Source: Kondoa malvinella
Lineage: Eukaryota; Basidiomycota; Agaricostilbomycetes; Agaricostilbales; Kondoaceae
Assembly (NCBI GenBank): GCA_039545315.1
Contig: BCIM01000001.1
Coordinates: forward strand, 1,074,443 to 1,138,442
Direction: 5' to 3'
Length of the DNA stretch: 64,000 nucleotides
Shown: piece by piece, positions 35,742 through 46,235 of the stretch
Layout of the letters: every line of letters begins with the position of its first letter
Position numbering within the stretch: the stretch's first letter is position 1
The notes under the pieces: generated by a model
Told to the model about the DNA's origin: nothing
Databases searched by the model: none
Seen by the model: the letters and a program-made list of their open reading frames with translations, nothing else
Position numbers and translations under genes: made by a program

Positions 35742-37453
35742 CTACGAGATGAAATCACATCGGATAGTCCCATCACATTCTGGGTAAATCGGTTTCAACA
35801 ACCCAGGGAAATAATACTGGACACTCTTCATCAGCTGCATCTGGGCAAGGTGCCACGCAAGACTCACAATATCGATTGATCTAACACGCCCCTCAGCAAC
35901 TCTTTTCGAACCACCTCGAAGCATGACATTGCGCGCTAGATTGCTGTTGAAAGATCCGACAAAAGTATCAACCGAATGCGCCATCAGTTCTTGCTCAGCC
36001 AACATGTTTCTCGTCTCTTCCAATCGCTCTTTCAAAGGTCGGTTATTGAAAGCGCCTTGATCGTACTTGCCTTTCGCCTCGTGCGGCAGCTCGATAATGT
36101 CGAATTGTTTTCCGATAGTGTCGGAGCGGAACATTTCCAGCGCGTCAGGTTCGGCAGTCATTAGAAGTAGTTTCGGTTTGCCTTCAAAGGGTTGGAATCG
36201 CTCAGCAGCTTCCCAGGCCGTTTCGCTGTGCAAAGTGATGTTTCCACTATCACAAAGTCAGCCTGGACCTTACTCGACGTGAGATCGCACTCACCAGCTC
36301 ATACGAGCAGAAGGTTTGCATTCATCTCGCAGCTTGTCTCCGCCTCGATAGTGTAGTCCGATTAAAGGGGGCTCATCAGGACTTTTGATTCGAACAGGTG
36401 GCATGTCGAGCTTGTATTTGATTGTTGCCAAATTAGCATCAATGTAAGCATTCGGAGTAAAATGCTTGTATGACATTGCGGCCATGTCGTCGTAAGCTTT
36501 TGTGAAAAGTTTAGGTACGACTTCTGCTGCAGGGAAGGGGTGTTGAGAATCCAAAGGAGGAAGCTGAACCAAGTCTGAAGCGTTGAACCAAGATTTCGTC
36601 GAGTGCCAGTTCACATCCCAGATTCTACACACCAAATCAAATCTGATCGAGCGCAATGGATAGGCTTTTGACTCACTGATCCATATTGAACCAAAGCATC
36701 TCAAAGTCATCAAGATTCGCGCCCGGCTTCATAGATTTACCCAAAGCCTCGCACTTTGCCCTTCCATCCCAGCAACGCGACAAGTCTCTCAATCGCTCCG
36801 GAACAACGCAATCGTATTCAGCAGGTAAAAAGTGATCGAGATAGGTTCCGTAACCATTGGCGGATCGATCGAAAAGGACTGGCCAATCATGAAGTCGTCC
36901 CCAATGAGCTGCTTGTAGCATGATTTGTGTCTAATTTTGCGTGATCAGTCGAGGCACTTTGACATTTGAAATGCACAAGCTCACAAATGCGCCTAAGCCG
37001 TACCAAAAGGTGCCTGTACAACTGCGCCTGAGTACCGAGTCAACTTGAAGCGACTTTGGAACTCACTCCATTGAATGACTACAGCCCTCTTGCATTCTAC
37101 TTTCTGTTTTGTCTGAGTGAATGGCAATCCACGCCCTCCTTTCAGCTCCAGTAAAGCCTGAGGTGCCGAGAAGACTAGTACGGCCGCAAGAAGTGAGATG
37201 ATGACCTGATAGAGACTTGTTAAGTCGTGCCAAGCCTTTCCCAGAGCAGACTGACAAGAACAGCAAGCCACGAGAAAGTCTTGCGTCTGTGATTCCGAGT
37301 TTCTGAAGAGGATTGACGATGCGTCGAAGCAGGGTAGAGGGATTCCTCTTGTACTAAAGATTGCTCTTCTTCAGTTTTACTGCTCGACCAGAATTTATTC
37401 CCGATTGAGACCTTGCCGAGGACTGTTTGAGAGAGTTGAAGCTTACCCGTCAT
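35742..37453 (-). CDS. Type II membrane glycosyltransferase, fucosyltransferase-like
   Basis: Six exons (37453-37256, 37205-37067, 36992-36985, 36930-36677, 36624-36295, 36246-35742) sum to 1434 nt, 477 residues. A basic cytosolic tail of about 55 residues (ETRNHRRK) precedes one membrane anchor (TFSWLAVLVIISLLAAVLVF), a Golgi type II layout. The luminal part has MLQAAHWGRLHDWPVLFDRS, DSQHPFPAAEVVPKLF, PPLIGLHYRGGDKLRDEC and MAHSVDTFVGSFNSNLAR. The LHYRGGDK segment and the late SFNSNLAR motif recall GT-B fucosyltransferases (GT23/O-FucT-like, HxRRxDK). Family assignment is tentative. The third exon is 8 nt (36985-36992); it keeps the frame between VIQWS and FTQIMLQAAHW, but a different split of the 36931-37066 interval cannot be excluded. 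Confidence 0.65.
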
Positions 37454-37849
37454 AGTCCCAGGCAGGTCTTTTGGACACAGAAGCTTGCAGCGAGGACATG
37501 TTGTAAGGTTCACTTGAAGACGAAAGAGCGGATCAAAGGCTTTTGGTTAGCCTTGAGTTGCGAGAGCCTCAAAGCTTCTCAAGCTATGTGCAGCAACAAG
37601 CCTCAACACCGTATAGACAGCCCGCTTGTCTTGAAAGTCCGTTTTGGTCCAGACCTGCTTGCCTCTCTTCTTTGACCGATCGAATCTGGGGCCGCTTTCT
37701 TACGAGAGGGTGGTATCAAGAGATGGCTGTTGCTTATGGCTTGAGCGCCAATGCGCAGCTCAGGTGTTTGTCGAGTATGCTAACAATCGCGGAACAAGGA
37801 AAAAGGGCAATTAACAAAACGTCAAGCAAAACGCTCCCATTTTTAGGTA

Positions 37850-38620
37850 TTACAAGCGAATTGAGGATCCTTCCTTCTTTCCTAGAGAATGCAAATCCTG
37901 CATTCTGTTGTCAGCGAAAGGCCCAAAATGTCAAGTCGATGAACTGACCGCTTCAACGCCCATGAGATGTGATTTGAGATTCAACAAATCGATATGCTGC
38001 GCGTTCTGTACATGGTCGAGAAGCTCAGACGAATTCACGTCAGACGCTGAATGGAGAACGCACGGTAGTCTTCTTCAACTCTGCCCTAAGCTTATCTAGC
38101 TCTTCTTGCGTAGTGACTTTACCCTTGAGTGAAGCAATATCGCGTTCTGCTTCTTCTATGCGCCTGAGATGGGTAGAGAGTACTTTGGTGCTTGATTTTA
38201 GTTCTTCGACGCTGACAATCAGGAGATTTGATGCTGCCTATCAAGCCCATCCAGCTATAAACCCTTGTACAGCGCTTGAAGCATGATGGGACATACCTGT
38301 ATTACAATTAGCTTGTGCTGGACTATTGGAAGGCAGAACTGACCTGGTACTCTTCAAACAGCTTTAAACTCGCATACGATCCAACTCCTGCAACACCAAG
38401 AAGGAAACCGACTAGTCCTCCTCTGAAGCCGCCTATTGGCCGTTTCCTACATCAATACAATCAGCTTTGCCAGCATATATTCGAACACTTTAACATCAAC
38501 ATACGGTCGAAGTGCAGCTGCAGGCGGAGTGACCACAACAGGTTTCGCTACTTGAACAGGAACAGCTTCTGCCCATTTCTTGCTTGAAGCACTGAACGCC
38601 CTTCTAGCTGTCGTCTGCAT
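37850..38620 (-). CDS. Conserved fungal mitochondrial coiled-coil membrane protein
   Basis: Five exons (38620-38505, 38446-38344, 38237-38064, 37996-37949, 37897-37850) sum to 489 nt, 162 residues. The N-terminus MQTTARRAFSASSKKWAEAV is a typical mitochondrial presequence. A Gly-rich membrane segment follows (RPIGGFRGGLVGFLLGVAGV), then a coiled coil (VSVEELKSSTKVLSTHLRRI, LDKLRAELKKT) and a conserved tail (HIDLLNLKSHLMGVEADLHS). This GGFRGGLxGFLLG plus coiled-coil design is found in small, uncharacterised mitochondrial membrane proteins of fungi; function unknown. Only 45 bp separate its start codon from that of POP1. Confidence 0.75.
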
Positions 38621-38665
38621 ATCTACGGCGTGGTTGACAAGAGACAACCGCCCAACTACCGACAA

Positions 38666-41600
38666 ATGCCGCCGAAGCGTAAAGCGGAAGATGATAACAA
38701 GTCTAGGAAAAGGGCGAGAATGTCAAACAGGGATGCGAGAAACATTCAAGTGCAGAAGTCCAAAGGCAGACAAGGTCAGCTTCACATGTTTTTGGGGAGC
38801 AGAGTTGGACTGATGCTTGGGTGACAGACGCGAGGGCCAAGCTACCTGAGAGCGTCAACGTAGAGGATCTGGTAGAGGTGAGTATGCCCTTGAGAATGCA
38901 TTGGTCAAGCTGATGTGATTTCCCGAAGTCTCGGGCATTCGAAGTACTCGCTATGGAAAACAGCATGCGTTCAGCCAAGTGAGCTCTTGAAGTTCTGCTG
39001 CACGGTAAAGTGCTTAAAAATCTCCCTGCTTGCAGACATGCGGGCGCACAAAGAGCTTTCCAATCGCTTCCCCGACATTTACGTCGTCGAGCAGCTTCGC
39101 ATGATCTACGTCGTCTGCCTACTCGTCTACGAGCAAAAGCAGCTCGTGAAGTGCGTCTTCACTTCCCCTTCGCTCTTTTCCTCCCTGATACGTAAGTAGA
39201 TGGCGAATGACAAACACACTGGACCAAAGAAACGCAAGTTGCGCGATTTGCCATACAAGAAAAAAGTCAAGATGATTAAATCTCGTCATTTATCATACAA
39301 GGAAAAAATGCTGGCTCGTAAAAGTGCGTATGGGTGAACTATAAATGCTTTGAGTATTTACCTCGGTCACTTCCTGGCACAGTCGCGAAAGGATGGCTTG
39401 AAACGCATGTGTGGCACGCAAAGAGGATGAAGATGGTTGAACTATGGGGTCGACGAATCGTCAGTTCCCTTGTCTTCCTGATGACGACCTCATCTAAGTA
39501 AGATTGTGTAACTGACAGGCAATGACACCAACAGAGAAATGCTTTAGACCTTCCTACCGCGCAGCTCAGCATGGTTGTATAGCGCATGATGCGTCTTATA
39601 CGGATACGACAACGTTCACTTGGACCGTGGCCGAGTTTAAAGCGACTTTTGCGAAAGTCTGCGACCCGACGGAAGTTTCTCCTACTGCTGTTCGGTGCGG
39701 TCAGATTCTATCATTCAGTCTGATGGCTAATGAATAGAATCGGTGGCGCACAGATACTTGTCCGGAGCAAGAGTTTGCACCTCGACGATTTATGTTCTGC
39801 ACGAATTTCCATTCAACATGCTCGGTCCAGCGCGATTCGTCTGGGATCCTCTGCCTGCTGGTACGAAGATAGACGAACAAACGATCTATACCGTAACCGT
39901 CTTCACTCATCCATCAATCACTGTCCGGGTTATCGACACCATTGCAGCCGCCGGGCAAACCACGCGAACAAGACTCGCCGAAAAGGTTATTCAAGAGACA
40001 ACGCAGATCACGCATGACTTGTACGATCTCCTTGCTCGAGCCTCATCAGACATGACAAACGAACAACATCGGCAAGCCCTTCGCGATGAGAATTTTGACC
40101 CAGAATTACTCAAGTTGGGCAATACACCCGCCGTACAGCTTGCAATGCAAGAAGCTATCAAGCAAACGATTTCCTACAAGCGTGCATTGGCGAACAGCGA
40201 TTTTGCGACCCAAAAAATCAAAGCCTACAGCACTCAAGCGAGGCAGCCGGTTGTGTTCGAGCTGATGGGTCCGGAGAGCGGGTCAGTGTTGTACAAGCTT
40301 CTGAGGCCCGTGTTGGGAACCGCGGTGGACAAGCTGGAATTTCTGAAAGTCGCTAGCGAACAAGGACCGAGTGCGGTTGGTGAAGGCATGGTCGTCAGGA
40401 TGGAAGTGTATGATCCTCGTTTGAGGTGAGTTAGTAATTGGGCTGGTATGGTTGTGGCTGATCCTTTTGTAGCTTCCCGCCGAGAAAGAATGCAAACATC
40501 CATCATGACCCAAAAGCCAAAATCCTAGGTTCGACGGATCTCTACACAGCTGAAAAGTCTATATTCAGCAAAGAGCCACCGAAATTCAGCAAGCTTGCTC
40601 TCGACAAGCGCCGAAACGAGAACAGCAAAGAAGGAGGAGGATTGCGACCTGAAGCTGATGACGATCGCATACCAATACTCATCTACCGCCGTGACATTTC
40701 TACTTCAACTTCGAAAGACCAGCATCCAATCAGCGGCTTCACTCTCGTCGTCCCGCAAGGTTGGGGCATGCCTTTCTGGAATTCCATCGCTTTCTGTTCT
40801 GTCCGTATTGGCGGACAGAGAGAGATGGCCCAACAAAGCTTTGAAGCTGGTCAACCTTGTTTCCCGCAAGATTTTCTCCTCACTCAACCAGGCCTGGAGA
40901 TGTGGAGACAGATTGGCGAAATCTGGAAAGAAACTTGGGAACGAAAGCCGCCTGCGAAACGGGTCAACTACGCAAAGATCGGGACTGAGCATCCGTGGAA
41001 TCTGACGCCTGCCGTGTTCTTGGCTCGTCAGCCTGATTTTGGTCTTACCAAGCCGCCGATACTGCTCCAAGGCAGGATGCTTCTCGATTTCCTGCAGAAA
41101 TGCGACAAGCTTGATCAGCCAGGCTCTGTTGATGAACAGCGATCGAAGGCACTCTGGATGCTTTGCGTCAATGCCATCAATAAGAAGAGCGGACTCCCGA
41201 ACGATTGGCCGCATAAGAACTCGCAACAATTTTTCGAAAGCCTGGATCAGATCTCGGTCATGGCACGCTTGACGCCTGTAGGTAAAGGCTCGCCTGAGGA
41301 TATGGCCACGGTCTTTCACCTCAATGCTGAGGACTGGTACAAGTGGTCTGCTATGCTTGGTGATCAACTTGGCAAAAAGAAAGGTCAAGTCGAGGAGATT
41401 GATTACGAGGAGGTATGCTTTCTTCTTAGATGGTGCATACACATCTTACAGCCCAGTTAGGACCTTTTGCTGGACGACAGAAAGTTTCCGATGGGTCTCG
41501 TCACATCAGGCAACTTTTCCCTCAAGCGAGCAAGAGGTTTTGGCATCTGCACAATCTCGCTGGCATCACTGCTCGAGATCAGGGCTCGTGATAAAGAGTA

Positions 41601-41741
41601 AGCAGCGCGGTCTACCACACACGAGCGCATCGCTAACGTCACGAAAGTCTTCCACAAAACAGCCCACTTCGCAATCTAGTTGTCTTCAAGAACAGGGATA
41701 CCCGCATCTTGCGCTTCGCAACACTCGAAATCATTGTATAG
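38666..41741 (+). CDS. POP1: RNase P/MRP protein subunit POP1
   Basis: Largest protein of RNase P (tRNA 5' maturation) and RNase MRP (rRNA processing), nuclear. Spliced sequence starts MPPKRKAEDDNKSRKRARMS (nuclear localisation type). The Pop1 N-terminal domain shows SRAFEVLAMENSMRSAK, GAQRAFQSLPRHLRRRAASH, RLPTRLRAKAAREM, GWLETHVWHAKRMKMVELWG and TPTEKCFRPSYRAAQHGCIA. The POPLD domain shows GFTLVVPQGWGMPFWNSIAF, and the C-terminus GLVTSGNFSLKRARGFGICT and SPLRNLVVFKNRDTRILRFA. Introns at about 39150-39196 (after AKAARE) and near 41412-41459 are needed; the latter uses acceptor cagttag. A last intron at 41597-41645 adds the final exon. About nine exons in all. Confidence 0.93.
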
Positions 41742-41860
41742 TATACCATTACCAGAGATCAAGACCCATGCATGATATACACAAACCGCCCGAAACAGGC
41801 TCTACACAAATACTGCTAAACAGCCAGAAACACGAACGGTATTACAACAAGATTACGAGA

Positions 41861-42623
41861 CTACTGCGTTCCTTCCACTTCTCTCCTCTCGCCAGGTGGT
41901 CGTTGCCTGTTATTGAAAGCTTCTGAATACGATGGTAGAGAGTTTTGTTCTTGCACCAGCTGCGCATCCAAAGACTCGGGTCGAAAGTTGACTTCAGCCA
42001 GATTGAAAGTGCCCGTTGGTCGTCGAGCGAGTGCAGTAGCTCCAGCTGATGTGCCAGCTTGTATTTGCAGCTGAACATCTGAATTGCTGGTGTTTTTGCC
42101 TTCTTCTGCATAGAATGCTTCTGTACCGCCCAATGTGCTCTTTTGCGTTCGACCTGGTTTGATGTAAAAGAACCAGACGGCCAAAGAAAGCAATGCTAGG
42201 CCGACTACACTGCCAACCACTGCGCCTGCTATCGTTCCAACTGGTGTCGCATCGCTTTGAGGTAAGCAGGAAGAGTCGTCGCTGGTTTGGATCACTATCG
42301 GTGCTGAATAGCCAGTGATGTTGCGCGAATCCTACACCACGGAATTAGCATCGTCAGAAGATGCAGGAAGATGACTACCAACCTTCACTACTATAGTGAT
42401 GCTGGTCCCAGGCTGAATATCAACTCCCCAACTTGCTTCTCCTGGAGTCGCAGCACCGGGCAAGGTCTTGAGTATGTCTGCATCGTCGGTTCCGGATTCG
42501 ATGATGAATATGTCGTTATAAGGTGGAACTCCGCCTGCGTTGGGGCATTAGCGCTTCTCCTGATATACGGCCATCCAACGAGCTTACCTGTAAAGTTGTA
42601 CGAGGCAGGTATACATTGAAATA
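41861..42623 (-). CDS. Single-pass membrane protein with extracellular beta-domain, N-terminus unresolved
   Basis: Exons downstream of 42623 are clear. They code VFQCIPASYNFTGGVPPYND, an extracellular beta-rich domain (GEASWGVDIQPGTSITIVVK, DSRNITGYSAPIVIQTSDDS), then one membrane helix (TIAGAVVGSVVGLALLSLAV) and a cytosolic tail of about 90 residues ending GERREVEGTQ. The C-x-PASYNFTGGxPPY pattern is frequent in basidiomycete cell-surface proteins of unknown ligand. The acceptor at 42624 (gtgacaacag) implies at least one upstream exon with the signal peptide. I could not place it: the upstream 550 bp hold an Ala/Ser-rich frame (starting after gaatag near 42766) and MSSVSRSASSEPSLF near 42883, not clearly joined. 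Confidence 0.65.
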
Positions 42624-43209
42624 CTGTTGTCACGGGTCAGAAGCATTCCATTGTTGCGTGAAAGGACTGTACTCGGCTCTTGCGAGTCTACTATAGGATC
42701 GCCAGCGACATTCGGTTGTCCTCCTACGCTACTCGAAGTTGCTGATGCTGCCGAAGCCTATTCATCGTCTCGCCGGGTCAAATGGAATCAATGGAACATC
42801 GAGTGTTGAAAAGCCTACACTGGCTGTCTGACTTCCGAATAGGGAAGGCTCCGAGCTAGCTGATCTTGACACGCTCGACATCTTGTAGCCGGAGACGTCT
42901 GTTGTTATGGGTCAAGAGAGCTCAAGTTTATTTGCCAAGATTGATTTCTCAATTCATAGCAGCGAGCGTAAACAGCTACATGCAAAGTATTTTGAGAGTT
43001 CCGGTATGTACATCCACCAGGACATGCGCCTCGGCGGACATTCAGAGCCCCACGATATCAAATCGCTTACTCCCTCGTCACGCTGCGCGTATGTTGTTTA
43101 TTGACGACCGAACCTAAGCCTGCGATGTACATCCGATACTGCAGATCTGAATTGAAGTACTGAGATACTGAGATCGAACTGCATTTGATCTTCCATTTAA
43201 TTCGTGTCT
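42624..43209. other. Region holding the unresolved 5' end of the 41861-42623 gene
   Basis: 586 bp between the resolved exons and the stop of the next minus-strand gene. It probably includes one or two small 5' exons on the minus strand and the promoter. A short plus-strand frame (42907-43104, starting MGQESSSLFAKIDFS) is unsupported. Confidence 0.45.
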
Positions 43210-46113
43210 TCATCCTGAATTCGGAGGTTGGGCCAACACCTCATTGATCACTTCCACTTTTGTGCCGAACTCGCCAGCCAGGCGCTCAGACCGCTCTTCT
43301 GGTGTCCATGCGAGCAATCGGTCGACCTGCAACGTCATTAAACGCGTCCGGATCAAGTATACAGCAGCCTTACTCCAACGAGAGACGCCAGGAATTGAGC
43401 TCCAAACTTGGATACGCATTGGATCTGCTTCAAATACGCAGCATCCTTCCCAGGTGTCAAGTATGTACAATGCCAACGGGATCGAACTCACCTCGGACAG
43501 CTGATCGCTCAACCAGCTTCGATCATCCCAAGAGGTGTACTCGCCCTCATGTACGACCTTTCTCCTCTCTTCGGCCAAGTCTCGAGACAGATTAACAGCC
43601 TGAGCCGAACAAGTAGCATACTTGACCACCAGCCGACAAGACAAAGAGCTCAAATGATCTTTCAAGACTGAGAGTGATTTCGATAAAGGCGGTGTGAGAT
43701 TGAGGGATTTCTCTTCTTTGCCTGACAAATACATCTCGAAGATCAGGAGAATGCCATCGTAGCAGGTCCCGAATGATTGCAGTGATTCGGCGAGAAGAGC
43801 TTCTTGACCTGGTAACTTGAGCAGCTTGTAGAAGAGAACAGCTGTCGTCGAGTCGAGCACTAGATCTGGTTGAGTGATCTTCCCGCCTTCATCTGGTTCT
43901 TCGTCTACTTCGACTAGCTCAAATCCAGCTGATGAAAGGCGAGACATCAAGCTTGTGTTCTGCAAGAGTCGAAGAGACGCAAGACACCGCACAGGTTGGT
44001 AAGAAGCTTGATCTTCAGTAGGTATAGTAGTTGCAGGCGATCTGACTACGGTGTCGGCCCGGGCATCACTCTCGGCACTGACAAGATCTGCTTGTGAGGA
44101 TGAATGAGAAAGAATTGGGTCTGCATGTTGAACCGTTTGTAAAGCTGCTTTGCCTCGAGCAGTCATGAATGCATTCAGGCGAGCTGCGTTTGAGATTTTG
44201 ATACCATGGTTTACTGCATGCGGTTTGGCGCGCGATGATGTGATCACAGAAGCCCAGTCTTCCTCTTCTTCTTCTGTCTGTTGTTCTTGACTGCCATGCA
44301 GGGATGCCGATGGAAGCACTCGATCAGTCTGCGCCTCCCGCTCAGACAAAGGCATCTCCAGCACATCGCTATCGATCAAGGAGGCACCATCAAGCACAGA
44401 AGCTCTCTCGCTAGCTTGTAAAACAGGACTAGCCGGCACTTGCTCATGCATGACCATGTCGTCCACTTCAAGCGCTTCTCTGAGATCTTCATCAGGCTTG
44501 CTCTCCAGTAATTGAGCCATAAAGACATCCTGCTCCATCCGCTCGATGAGTGATTGTACTTCCGCTGCATGTCCACGAGGCAAGATCTCGTCGGTTTCGA
44601 GAAGTTCGTTCATGTCTGTTGCTTCGGTGAATGTGATGGGAGTCCAGGTGAGTTGGAGGTCTAAGTTGTTGCCTCGCAATTTAGACAGCTTAAGAGCAGA
44701 ATTTGGCTTGATGAAGTCGTCCATAGCAATGTCTGGCTGTGGGGTATAGGAAGACATTTTGGGTACTATCAAAGCAATTCAGTGAAACACATAGGTGAAT
44801 TTGGAGCAACCCACTGGGTAGCTTGCCCAACATTTTGTTTTCGTCATCAAAAGTCTCAGCGTCCAATAATTCGCTCAGCCCAGCAGCTTGAGCGAAATCC
44901 ATCGGCTCATCATCGGCATCAGGTAAAAGCAAAGGCTCATACTCCTGCGCTAGTAGATCAAATGCGGTTTGGACACCATTGTCCCTGCTCAAGATGAGCT
45001 TGGAATTGGTGGGTGGAGCGAAACGCACATGGCTTCGTCTGATTCGGGGTGATTTGGACGCCGTAATGCTTCAAGAAGGTTTGTAGAGCCTGATTGACGT
45101 TCGCGAGGGAACAACATCGGTTCTACGTAAACCATGAGTGATGGACTGCTAAGAGATCGGGAGGCATACCTAATTTGAGATGATCAAGACTTGTTGGCTC
45201 GGTCATGCAAATACTGCTGCTAGGCTGCTCCGTCAAGGGACTGGGGTTCTGTGGCGGAGTACGAAGTGGTCGAACGCCCTCCCACTCGTTCAGAACCGCT
45301 GTTGGTAAGAGAGCGGTCGGCTGCTGTCGAGGAGGAGTGATTGGTTGCAGAGTTTCGAGGAGGTGCATTGGATTGAGGTGTAGCTCAAGCGGCTCGTTTG
45401 AAGGTACGCGAGGAAAGAGAGGAGGCGTGAGATAAGGCGGCAAGGTCATCTGAAGTTATGGTCAATTCGAGCTGTCGACTGCGTGGATGCATTACCTCTT
45501 CGGTCTCCAGATCTGATGGGTCAAAGGTCACTTCTGAACGAGCTGAGCTCTTCAGCGACTGGGCTTCCATGTAATGCTTGCGAATGCTATCGAGATCTGC
45601 TCTAGAGCTTTGTAATTTGATTTCAAGCAAAGTATCGACGGGAGGAATGGCTTGTTCGGCCACAGCGCATTGTTCGTCTAGCTCAGTCATGTCTATGTGC
45701 GGCTGTAGAAAGCTCAAGAAATCATCTAGTTTTGGCTCGGAAGGCGCTTGGTTCGCTTGCATCGTTTTGCGTGAAAAGATGATCTCGTCTCGCATTCGAT
45801 AAGGCTCGACCATGCAGGGTATAGGATCCTCATCTTGCCAGTCCTTGAGGTTCGCACGTAAATTCTTTAAAGAGACACTTTTCACCAATTCGGCGACAGA
45901 GAGCTGTTGTTCTCTAGTCAAGTGCCAATGTTCTCGATAGGCAGGTAGATCTTGCAGTAAAGGCGATAGAATGCGTTTACAAAACGCTGTAGCTGATTCT
46001 GAGGCAGATCCGTCTGGCAAAGCTCGATAGTCGTTCAAGGCGATTTGCAAGGCACTCTTGTGGTCGAAAGCCTTGATCAAACCATGGCGTAGCATCCAAT
46101 CCACGTCTGCCAT
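43210..46113 (-). CDS. XPF-like/HhH protein resembling meiotic SHOC1/Zip2
   Basis: Six exons (46113-45496, 45449-45170, 45122-45029, 44984-44815, 44765-43210, with five listed boundaries checked) give 2718 nt, 905 residues. The N-terminal half is helical and acidic (MADVDWMLRHGLIKAFDHKS). The C-terminal 300 residues look like an inactive XPF-family nuclease fold plus helix-hairpin-helix: PVRCLASLRLLQNTSLMSRL, GFELVEVDEE, PDLVLDSTTAVLFYKLLKLP, CYDGILLIFEMYLSG, DDRSWLSDQLSE, then QVWSSIPGVSRWSKAAVYLI, LAWTPEERSERLAGEFGTKV and INEVLAQ. That order is the layout of SHOC1/Zip2/MZIP2, the meiotic crossover (ZMM) factors that bind branched DNA. The usual nuclease ERKxxxD motif is absent, as in that family. 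Assignment rests on fold-like pattern, not on strong identity. An ATG at 46173 is an alternative start. Confidence 0.55.
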
Positions 46114-46235
46114 CTTCGTGCGGTCGTGTACGTCGTTGCGGATCAACAGACGGTTCGGCACGCACTTCGGCATCGACGGTTTTCCCGCTTTCTGCGTGCA
46201 TGACTCTTTTTTGGACCAATGCAGCCAACAGCGCT

